A stretch of 64,000 bases of DNA, from NCBI GenBank assembly GCA_021234155.1, contig JAJEKV010000010.1, positions 20,982,833 through 21,046,832 of the forward strand. Direction: 5' to 3'. A program made the position numbers and the translations under genes. Source of the stretch: Isoetes taiwanensis. Taxonomy: Eukaryota; Streptophyta; Lycopodiopsida; Isoetales; Isoetaceae. Below, in pieces: positions 23,150 to 32,809 of this stretch (the stretch's first letter is position 1; each line of letters begins with the position of its first letter). The notes below the pieces were generated by a model, which was given only the letters and a program-made list of their open reading frames with translations, made no database searches and was not told the DNA's origin.

Positions 23150-23390
23150 GTCGGAATTTTTGACTTTGAATGCGCCTTTATCTGCAAAGTTTGGAGCAGC
23201 TACACAGGGATTTTAAATGTTGAACCTAAGGGGAGGACTCCATTTCGTGAATGTCATTTCTAATCTACAGTTGCCATTTCTCAAATCTTATCTTTAATGC
23301 ATACATATGTTATTCGAGAAGATGCACGACCTAGAAAGATTCAAACACATTGTTTTCTCCATCGACTGATTTTGGTTTGAAGTGTTGACA
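23150..23390 (+). repeat. Diverged local direct repeat, unit 2
   Basis: This is the partner of 20446-20690, about 2.7 kb downstream and in direct orientation. It could be an old pair of terminal repeats or a dispersed repeat. No primer site or coding sequence between the pair supports an LTR element. Confidence 0.7.
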
Positions 23391-23659
23391 CAATACTTCA
23401 TGCTATGTAGATGATAACAGTCATATGAGAGCATTGGAGCCTAAGCCAATCCTAGATAATATGGAGCCTAAGCCAACCATTGGTCATTTCCTACCTTGTG
23501 TACTGAGCTTGGTGCAAATAGTTTGACTCAACTCGACATCTGAAGGTGGGTGAGATACAAGGTTCTTATATCATGGATTCAATGTTAACTGAACTTGCAG
23601 CAAATAACCACTTTAAACAACTCTACTTGCATTATAAACCCTAATAGTGGAGTTATGAG

Positions 23660-23870
23660 AAAAATGTCGAACATATTAACCAAAAATTTGATGGAGGATA
23701 TGGCGACGCAAATACTGTTGAAAATTCTGATGCATATTGTGACGTTTAATTTGACGAAAATTGTGATGAAATATTTGACAAATAATCATGTGTAATTCTG
23801 ATGTATAATACGATGAATATTTTGATGAAAATATTGATGAACATTGTGAGAAAAAATTCATGGAATTTTT
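23660..23870. repeat. Degenerate TTTGATG/TTGACG array, CACTA-subterminal type
   Basis: Units such as AATTTGATGGA, TTCTGATGCATATTGTGACG and TTTGATGAAAATATTGATGA repeat every 12-18 bp. The same vocabulary resumes at 24590-24650 beyond the LINE insertion. This style matches the subterminal arrays of the intact CACTA element, reverse complemented, and fits the right end of a decayed relative. Confidence 0.5.
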
Positions 23871-23871
23871 T

Positions 23872-24575
23872 TTTTTTGAAGAACGACAAACTTTATTGAA
23901 ACTCCAAGCCAAAAGCAAAATACAAATGCAGAGGTGGGAATAAAGTCTCAGAGGATAATCATGATCCACTGAGTAGAACCACCAGCCTATGTATAAGACA
24001 GCACACTCAAGTAGGACTCAAATATCAACTGTCGCTTGGCAGGAGCAAGCGAATGCCTTAGCGATTCTAGCTTGTGCGTCCTGGAGGACAATTGCAGGAG
24101 GAATATCCAAACCGTGAAAGATACACAGTCTTCTGCACTTCCAGATGGACCACAACAACCATCCTGATGCTAAATGAAATGCTTGGCTCCGCAACTTACT
24201 CCAAGCATCCGGATAAATAGCCAGAAACACTTGCTGACTTGTCAATGTCACATGAAAAAGAGAAAGCAGCCAAAACCAAACAGGCTGGAGATGGACACAT
24301 AAAAAGAAACAATGCTCAATGGTCTCGTCCCTTTGATTGCACAGTGGGCAGAGTGCTGACACTCGAGGATCAAATCTGTGGACAAGCACGTTCACACGAG
24401 GGCATCTATGAAGAATCTGCCACCAAAGCACCGCCACCTTAGGATGGAGTAGTTTATCCCAAGCCCAAGTCCACATACGTCTCCAACTAGGAGGTGAAAG
24501 CTGAAGGGACCACCTAGTGGATGGCGGAAGGATATCACTATTGACAAGCAGCTTATACATAGAGTTCACAAGCCT
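23872..24575 (-). mobile_element. 5'-truncated LINE fragment (zf-RVT end), first copy
   Basis: On the minus strand this encodes the C-terminal end of a non-LTR reverse transcriptase ORF2 over 24569-24018. It shows W-R-R-M-W-T-W-A-W-D-K-L, H-P-K-V-A-V-L-W-W-Q-I-L-H-R-C-P, then C-P-L-C-N-Q-R-D-E-T-I-E-H-C-F-F-L-C, the C-x2-C-x7-H-x4-C zinc motif of zf-RVT. The 3' end finishes AATAAAG...TTCTTC plus poly(A) (T-run at 23870). Only about 700 bp are present, so the copy is dead. It lies within the subterminal-type array. Confidence 0.85.
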
Positions 24576-24779
24576 AAAGTTTGAAGAGAAATCTGATGCT
24601 TTTTAATAAAAAATTGTGACGCAAGAACTGGCACAAAATTTGATGATTTTTCGTTAGATAATATCCGTCAGATATGCCAAACATATGAGTGTGGGCAGTC
24701 ACCTGTTTTGTGAAGGGTTTCCAATTCCGGTCGAGGAGAGCTTTCAAAAAAGTAGTATCATGCACAAGGAAGTAAAAGA

Positions 24780-25000
24780 ATATTGAGGATATCTAAGGAA
24801 TTTTAGAGAATCTAAGAGAATATTGATGAAATCCAATGAGATCTTAGAGAATGTGAGATGATGTCAAGAATCTTGAGAGAATTTAAGAGAATTTTGATGG
24901 AATCTTAGGAAATCAACAAGGATCTTGATGGCACTTTCAGAAAAATGTTGAAGGAATCTTAGGCATGTAGAGGAATCTTAAGGGAATCTTCAGTATGCCT
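24780..25000 (+). repeat. Degenerate GAATCTTAG repeats
   Basis: Many imperfect units of GAATCTTAG, GAGAATCTAAG and GAATATTGATGAAAT repeat every 15-25 bp. No coding signal is seen. The second copy is at 56,255-56,475. Confidence 0.7.
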
Positions 25001-25079
25001 TGTAAGCATAATCCATCAAAACACAAGCCATAGATGTATGTTGAAGTTTCTTATGTTGAAGGGTTTTTTTTGCACCACT

Positions 25080-25290
25080 TTCAATAGACACAATTCAAAT
25101 CAATAAATGAGCCGATAAAGAGAAATGCTCATGACAGCTTTGGTCGTCGTGATATATTTCTTGTAATGGTATTATAGCCTTATCCCTTTTTCTCTGGCCC
25201 TTTCACTATCGACCTGTCCCTCAAGCCTATTGGTCTCCGTGGACGTTAAAAAAATTATTCTATTCTATTCTATTCTATTGTAATAGAAAT
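25080..25290 (+). mobile_element. Retroposon 3' end with a (TATTC)n tail
   Basis: The segment ends CTCCGTGGACGTTAAAAAAA and then (ATTCT)n. The 3' terminus is the one seen at 14560-14600, followed there by (TTCC)n. The second copy is at 56,560-56,755. Confidence 0.5.
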
Positions 25291-25299
25291 AGTTTTTTT

Positions 25300-26470
25300 G
25301 ATAAATGCCATTACTGTTTTTGTAGTATTTAAAACATAATAGAAGAATTTTTATTACTAAAATTATTATCATCAACATTGCTTTTAGAGTTGAAAAGTAG
25401 AATTATGAATAGATGACGTCCTTTCTTCAAAGTCAACTGCATTACCAATATTCCTAGCTGTAGATTTAGAATTGAATTGAATTAATCTAAATTGAATTGA
25501 ATTGATTAGGAAGTACAATGTAGTATCTGAATTACGAGTAAGGTTAAGGAAGTCAAACGAAAAACAAGGTCATACGAAATTAATCTATTACTCTTTCTAG
25601 TTTGCTGCTAAAACGAGAGATTACACTTCTGCTTCTTTGTTTTATAGCCATTCTAATGATGCAAATCTAGAGCCATGTCTTACTTGCATATCTAAAATCT
25701 AGCTGAGAAAGTAATATTTTAATAACCACAATCATGCCAATATTCTTTGAATGCAGAACCTCAACTAAAATCTATCAGCAGCTTCTAAAATGCTCCACAA
25801 AGACAATTTTCAAAAGATATCCTCAAATGTAAAGGAGGAGAAAGACCACGAAAGGAATAGTATAGGGGAGGATCGCTAATAGTGGACCATGTACAATAAT
25901 GGACAAGGGTAAGATTGATCAATTTTTTTGATTGTGGCTCAACATAAAATTTTTGTTTCACTCTCAACCATTGAATAAAGTGGGTAAAGTGGATTCAATC
26001 CTGAGCATGTAATTTTGATCTACAATAGGGTATTTAAAGGATTCATACTATTTATAGATAGATCCATTTCATGTGGAGATCCAGGACTCTATGTACCCAA
26101 TTATTTAAAAAAAAGTATATGCTTTACCTCATATCAAGAGCTTTCACTTGCTAACGTTTTTTGAAATTTAGTTTAAAAAAAAAAAAAAAAAGAGCATCAT
26201 CTTCCATAACACACCGAAACACAAATTTTTCATTTTTTTTTTCCGATACAAAATGCGGTCAATAAAGCATGGCCGCCATAACATCATCTCCGAAAGAAAG
26301 AAATGAAAAGAGGCCCAATCTACCTGTCTTAGCTTCAATATCTTCATAACAGTATACTGCACTACAATGATTTTTTGCATATAGTTTGCAATGCTGCCTT
26401 TCGCAGGTCTTCTGGCTTATTCAACAATGGCTAAACTCTAGAAGTAACCAAGACTGTCCCGCTCCTCTTT
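25300..26470. other. Unassigned AT-rich sequence
   Basis: No supported gene, with poly(A) and poly(T) runs near 26,180-26,240. Short ORFs lack motifs. Confidence 0.4.
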
Positions 26471-26479
26471 CCTCTTCTG

Positions 26480-26745
26480 CTGCATGAATCCAAAAAGTGT
26501 GGAACCAAAACTTTTATCTGAAACTAATTCCTAGCAATCTAGTTTTTATCACTCTAGTAGAAACAACCAATAGAAATTGAAAACAATGAGGGAAGATCCG
26601 CCGAATCGGCCATGGTGGATCTTAAATTCATCGTGCAAAGTAAGCCATGGCGGTCGCTCTACCTATCCGCCATTGCTAGAAAATAAAAATGAGATTATGC
26701 CGCCTGGGGATAAGAATAACCGATTTAGAACCAATTTAGCTGTGC
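26480..26745 (+). repeat. Local direct repeat, unit 1
   Basis: This contains ATTCCTAGCAATCTAG, GAGGGAAGATCCGCC, CATGGTGGATCTTAAATTC, AAGCCATGG and GAGATTAT in order. The same order appears at 27850-28095. Confidence 0.75.
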
Positions 26746-27849
26746 TAACATCTTGTACCTTTATCATTTTACTTCAAGTTTGTTGTTATACTTGGACTTT
26801 CAAAATGGCAATACCTTACCAAGTTGACCTTCTTCACTTTTATCTACCTTTGTTTTAGTGTATGGTTTGTGGCTGGACTCAATCAAGAAGGAAAAATTTC
26901 TCATAGATGCTTATATAGTTTTCGGCAAGGAATTATAAATTTCTGGGTAAAATGTTGAAGCAGTCCACTATTTAGGAAAAATTAGAAGATTTTTAGAAAG
27001 CGTAAAAAGTCCGGGTAGTAGCTCCTATGACGATCTGGCCCATACATGTCATCTGCCACATGAAGAAAGGAGAGCGTTCAGTATGGCCTAATTTCTTCTC
27101 TAAACTGCGAACATTGACTAGATGCGAATGGAAGCCTGCATCTCTTTTTCCATTACTTCCTTCCAGTTACCACAACGTTTAGACTTTATTGCTGCATCAT
27201 ATCATTTACGATCCTCCACTAATTGTGGAATTCAAAAAGGCAATTTAAAACTCATTTGCCTATAAACATAACATGCATGACGTATTTAATTTTTTTTTCC
27301 TTAATCTACTTCAGGTTATGTGCGGTATCTATGGCTCTCCTGCATTATGGCTAAATCCCGCATTGTGGCTAAATCTTGGCCATTTCGGCCAAGACCAACA
27401 TGCAATATTCCACCTGAAGTTAAATCCTAGCTGATATAATGGAAACGTCCAAAAAGGAAACTCATTCCTTTAAGATCATTCATTGAAAACAAGGTGTACA
27501 AAATATGCCAAATCCCTAAATTTAAAAGAACACTAAACTAGTAAAAAAAGCTACTCCGTAGGAATCAAACCTGAGTAATGCCACTGAACGCTAAAGCAAA
27601 GGATTCAAGAAGAAAGCTGAGAGCATGTTTATTCGATAAGATTGTTCTCTAACAAACAAGGAATACATGCCTGAGGCTTCTTCGGATAAGCTGCATAAAT
27701 ATACATAAAGATGCACAAATTTGTACTCAATTTTTCTTCCAAACAATGGATAAAGGCTTGCAAAAATTTAGTGCTTCTTCTGCTCGACCCTGACGAAGAT
27801 ATATACTAGATCTCACAAACAAAAAATCATAACATGTAAAAATCTGAAA

Positions 27850-28095
27850 CCACAATTTCTATCTGAAACGAGTTCCTAGCAATCTAAGTCTTTACCACTC
27901 TAAGAGAAACAACAATTTGTAGAAATAAAAATAAATGAGGGAAGATCCGCCAGAGCCGACCATGGTGGATCTTAAATTCTTCTACATAAAACAAGCCATG
28001 GCTAGTGCTCTCCACCTGTTCGCAATCACCAGAAAATAAAGGTGAGATTATACCACTTCACGAATAAGAAGAACTGATTTAGCAATTCCACAGAT
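27850..28095 (+). repeat. Local direct repeat, unit 2
   Basis: This is the partner of 26480-26745, about 1.37 kb away and in direct orientation. It ends roughly 90 bp before the left end of the candidate 8.35-kb element. The pair may be old terminal repeats of a small element; I see no coding sequence between them. Confidence 0.75.
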
Positions 28096-28182
28096 CCAGC
28101 GCCACCTTACGCCCCTTCGAACCATGCCTCTGCTGCCCAGAAAAACAACTGCCATACCATTCTGGAATAAACAAGATTGCGT

Positions 28183-28243
28183 ATTAAACGGGAGCAAATC
28201 ATTGAAACGAGAGCAAAAGGAATATTCCGCAAAGATTCCCTTT
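28183..28243 (+). repeat. Candidate left inverted terminal repeat
   Basis: Two blocks, ATTAAACGGGAG and CAAAGATTCCCTTT, are shared in inverse orientation with 36494-36537. The 35-bp spacer differs from the right end. Confidence 0.55.
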
Positions 28244-28549
28244 TTTTTTACGAAAAAGGGGGTAAAATGAGGTTAAAAAAAAAAAAGATGCATGAAATTC
28301 TATTTTGACCCCCCCCGAAATGACTAAATTTTTTTTGCAACGAAGGAATTGACTTTTTTAAAGTGTCACTTTTCTTAGCAAAAAGAATGTTCTTAAAGTA
28401 TGTTTTAAGAGAGAAACTCTAATTTCAGAGGATAAAATATTTAACAAAAAATTGAAGTAAGTCTGTAATTGAAACTGTAGTATTCTCAAAATTTGAAGAT
28501 AGAATCTTCATATTCACATCAAAATTTACAGTCTTTTTCTAAGACTCAG

Positions 28550-31500
28550 TTATGTGCAAAAGTGTGAGGAGTGATGAGAGAGGGATCCAGGACGTCCTCA
28601 TGTTCATTTATGCCATCGTCATCACCTTCACTTCTTTCTTTGTCACTTTCGAGGAAGTGCTTGAGTTATCTTCCTCATCACTATCAATGACGGTGAAGCA
28701 TTGTCACCACCTTCTTCATCATCTTCTTCATAATTACAAGCTTTTTTAAGCAAATTGATAGTCTACGGCGTGTAGCGATTGTCGATTTCAATTTAAAATC
28801 ATAGCACAATATAGTCCGTCATTAAGGTTCAACTTCGTCCCTACAACCCACCTTCTTGGACTTTCTCCCTTTTCCTTGGCTTCTCATTTCTAACTCATAT
28901 CTACCTTCAAAAGCATTTTCTGGCGTGTTGCAAGCCAATGAATCTTGAGTTTAGTGACTAAGCCTTCCTCCTTGGTATTTGTCAAGCACTTTTTTTATCC
29001 TATCGAGCGGTCGACCTTTGTCATCCTCCTCGGTCGGAAGAGCAATTAGCATACCTTTGGTAATTTACGTGATATTACCTTGGGGCTCATTCCTGCGTCT
29101 TGGTCCGAGGTACATGACTTCGGTCCTCCTCGTCTTCTACTTGAGGTGCAAATGTAGCTTGCTTGGACCTGCTTGGTTTGGGGTTGATGGAAGGTGTTAG
29201 GCCATTGAAATGGTTCTTGCAACTGTCTTAGAGCTATGTTTTTGTACAACAATTTTCTGTTAGAAAGAAATTACTCCACCACATCCGATCTTCTTCTAAG
29301 AAGTACTTAAAACTCGAGGAAATTCCATTTTCAATGGCTTTTAAGGATGACTCGGGGTACTTTTCTTCTGCTTGGACTCCTTAGGATTTTTGAGAGGAAG
29401 TTGCTCAAAGACGTTCTATGAAGGAAGTGCGGAATATATTTAAGGAAGCGTAATCCCTACGGCGGACTCGGTCCTTAGTTGTGGTATACTTCTTCCCACG
29501 TAAGAAGCTTTGGCCATCCTTCAAGTAGAACTTGATATGATGTTGAAAGGTGAGATCATTCAACTTGTTCACGGCTTGTTCTCTGTTTGAGCGTTGAGAG
29601 AAAACAAACTCTACGAAATCAGCGGTCTCTTTAAGAAGATCGACCCTTTGGAGTAGGAGTGTAAGAATCTTCAATAATTGAACTAAAGAAGGGAAGGCAG
29701 AAAGCCTTCTTCCTTCTAAAGCGCCTGAAAAATCTCTTGAACATTTGGTCAATCGATCATGAGTGTGGCCTACAAGTAAGAAACCCGAGCTTCACTTTTC
29801 TAAAGATCCCTAGCTCCACTAACATGGCACGATCGCATAAAAGAGTGTTTGATTCTTGTTCTCCCTTGTAGTATTGTCAAGTTGCGGATAAAGCACCGGT
29901 GGTAATTGCTCTTGCTTTCGCCACAGGACCTTGTTAAGAATTGTAATTGTGAGGTTGGGGTCACCATGCAAGTTTGGATCGTCAAAAAAACTTTGCACCT
30001 TAGACTTCCTTTGAAGACCATAGCTCCTACAAGGTGGACCTTAACAAAACATTCCTCTGGCACATCTTTAGGAATGTTCAAGAAATGTGGTAGAGTTGTT
30101 TTTTTTTGGTCCATTCCATCAATCACAACAGACATGTATTGCAGTGGACGTTCAAGAGCTTTTTTTCTATGCTTGGCAAGCTTTCTTCTCTCTGCTGCTT
30201 GTTGTTCACGATGTCTGGCAAGGTTCTGTTGCACAATATCTGTAGAAGAAATCAGGTCAAAGCATTTTCTCTAAAACAAGTGAGAGATTGGAGAACATGA
30301 ACTTACTTCTTTCGACCTCTGTCTTTGCAGTTTCTCGTTGACTCTTTAATTCTGCACACCTCGAGCAAACAGACATTCTATGTTTTCTAGGAATTTTCAC
30401 AAGACCGAATTCACTTTTCCACAGTCTGGTGAAGTGTGAGTAAGAGATGTGCTGAAGCTGAGTGCAAGTCTCTTTGTACTCATTAAAACATCCTTTTGGT
30501 GATGTTATCAGTTAAATGATACATGTTGCTGTTAGGTAGCTTCTCACATGTTTCTCTAAAATATTTCTCCATCCAGGACACAGCAGCAAGGGCATGCATG
30601 GTTACAACTCTTCTTGGTCCACAATGATCATCGATTGCTGGATTTTTGTCCAGTCTTTTGTGTATTCTAGACATTCTTGTGGACCCTAAACGGTGGACAA
30701 CCATAAAACATTTCTGGCAAACTTCTTGACGGTTAATGTAGTGCAAGAAGGTGTTGCGGTGCGGTCTTACATGATAAGCTAAGTAGGCATTACGGTGCCG
30801 CCAATGTCATGGAACTGTAGTTGTCTCTAACTGCTCGTAATTTAGCCATGTTAAGTCTGTTGATGCAACCCAATGAGCAGCATTTAGTTCTCAAAAGTCT
30901 CCTCATTTTCTGTTCATCCATAAGATTTCTTCTTCTTGCAGAGGAGCAAGCCCTCAAACCAAAATCCACCTTGAATTTCTTTGAAGATTGGCTTGAGAAC
31001 ATGTAATCTCTTTGTTCCTCGTTGGTGTCTTCATCTTCTGATGAAACTTCTACTCTGGGGGTGACTTCCTCTGTCCTGAGTGGTGTGCTTGTAGAGGAAA
31101 ACAGACCACGTGAAGTTGTTCGGGAATAGCTGGGTGTGTTAAAGGGTGGTGATGGCCCATAAGAGGTTGTGGCATGTTGTTCTTGTACCATCTTGAAAAG
31201 GAGTTCTTGCAAACATCTCCTTTAGAGCGGATTTGGAATTACGCAAATCCATGTGTCACAACCCTTGTTGTGTGAAGAGGAGTGCATCTTTGGAGCTTAG
31301 ATCCTCATTTGTAGTGAAGTCACGGTGAGAGAAATTGTAGTGAATCTCCACGGTCTTACGTGTTTTTACGTGTTCCTTGTATGTTTGCACGAAGGAGGCG
31401 AAACTACAAAAGGGGGGGGTAGCTTGTTCTTGAGCACCCTTTGTTGTGGAGCTTCTGCAGGTCCCGGGGATGGAGCAAAGGGTGGTGGCAGCCCGCTCCG

Positions 31501-31757
31501 AACTAGTGGTGATTCTTTGGAAGGAGATGCCAGTGTGCTGTCTACAGGACTTGGTGACGGTTGGAAGGGTGGTGGAAGTGCATTGCGTCTTTGGACTCGG
31601 TGTGTCTTGAGAAGCAAGAACGATGAAGCGAGAGGTAGGAGTCGGAGAATTCCGGTCTTGAAGAAAAGCGGCGTTGGTCCCAAAGCGTGTCCTCGAACGC
31701 GAGGGCGAGCTTGAGACAGCGAAAGGTGGTGGAAGTTTGTTGACGGCGGTTTGTCAT
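28550..31757 (-). pseudogene. DUF7869-like DDE protein gene, first copy (frame-broken)
   Basis: This is the duplicate of the gene at 60022-63227. Several exonic stretches are open, for example 31212-30790 (acidic linker through C-C-S-L-G-C-I-N-R-L) and 30234-29950. The frame breaks many times between 29.9 and 28.55 kb and around 30.48-30.6 kb. Comparison with the second copy places most breaks at CTG, CAG or CG sites. In the linker (about 31050-31130) this copy is open and the second is broken. The breaks may therefore be sequence error and not decay. Confidence 0.75.
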
Positions 31758-32139
31758 CTTAAGAAGCGCAAAGCGAAGTGTAGAGTTTAGATAATGTTTC
31801 TCTCGCAGAGCTTTTCTTATTCCGAATACAAGCCCGCCTACTAAAAGTAGAACTTCCCGCAACAATTAAGCGAAAGGCAAACTAAAAGCTATTCGAATAC
31901 ACTAGAGCGAGAACGGTAAAGGCCAAGCGTATTCCACTTCACATAGAAAAGCGAGCAAGGCGGAATGGACACCTTTAAAAAGGAAATTTTGGCCTTGATG
32001 GGTTGCGTATTCGGTCTCGAAGCTGAAGTCGCCCGGCGCCAGTATGCTCGGAATATAATATTGAGCTGTATTCGATACTCATAGAGAAAACATGGAGAGG
32101 TGAGTAAGAAAGTACAAGGTACAATCATTTGTGTAATGC

Positions 32140-32475
32140 GTTTCTTATTCGAATACATTTACGCCTTCCCTCGAGCGAAAAAGTGTATTCGGGAATACAC
32201 ATTAAGCCTTCCCTCGAAGGCGAAAGTGTATTCCGAATACACTTCCCTGCGTGTATTCGAATACACTTTGCCCGCCTTCGGCGTAAGTGTATTCTCGAAT
32301 ACACAGCTTTTTCGAGAAAGCGTAAAGTGTCCGAATACACTTGCTTGGAGGAAAGGCGAAAAGTGTATTCCGAATACACACCGCCTTGGAGGAAAGCGAA
32401 AGTGTATTCCGGGAATACACGCTCGCCTTCCCTCAAAAGCGAAAGTGTATTCCGGAATACACATTCGTGTTCTTT
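32140..32475. repeat. Palindrome array between the divergent genes (first copy)
   Basis: About nine copies of the palindrome GTGTATTCCGGAATACAC, with variation at the two to four central bases, are spaced about 42 bp apart. The spacers carry a second inverted repeat, CGCCTTC/GAAGGCG. The array lies between the minus-strand DDE gene (start 31757) and the plus-strand methyltransferase gene (from about 32810), where both promoters should be. Overlapping ORFs on both strands come from the palindromes. Single related sites (TATTCGAATAC) also lie at 31889 and 32060. Confidence 0.9.
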
Positions 32476-32809
32476 GTTTTGTAAGTTTGTTTTTCCGTGA
32501 TTTTGTAGTATTTGTAATTGTTTTTACGCTTTTTTAAAACTTGTTTAGACTGTTTTTGTCAAGATTGCGGTGTTGTTTTGGCATTTTGGTCCTCTTTTGC
32601 CCTTGTTTTTCCTTTTCGCAAGACATTTTGTATACGGAATAGTTTTTGCCTTTGCTTTCTCTAACAAGATCGTGTTTACACACAATTTACCTGAACAAGA
32701 AGGCGACAGAAACAACACAAGAGAACCGTTAAAATCCCAGCGAAACCGCACCCACAGAGAAGGGTTGAGGGAGACATCTGCGCGCCATCTCTGAAAACTT
32801 TCAAACTCA

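Larger units (their letters stand above)
15497..32530 (+). repeat. Large direct duplication, first copy
   Basis: This segment matches 46997-64000 in the same orientation, colinear throughout. The offset falls only from 31,500 at the left edge to 31,470 at the right edge. Sequence left of 15497 does not match sequence left of 46997; the shared bases at the junction start at TCAACAAACAAGAG. The second copy is cut by the window end, so the true length is at least 17 kb. A tandem unit of about 31.5 kb is the simplest reading. Confidence 0.95.

Noticed and set aside
25255-25285. Telomere-like or satellite repeat
   Set aside because: It is a short (ATTCT)n microsatellite directly following a retroposon 3' end.
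30106-30300. Plus-strand ORFs over the DDE gene
   Set aside because: Antisense shadows of conserved minus-strand coding sequence, duplicated at 61580.
32100-32537. Overlapping ORFs on both strands with Y-S-E-Y-T and I-P-E-Y-T repeats
   Set aside because: They are translations of the palindrome array and appear in all frames; the same happens at 63609-63970.
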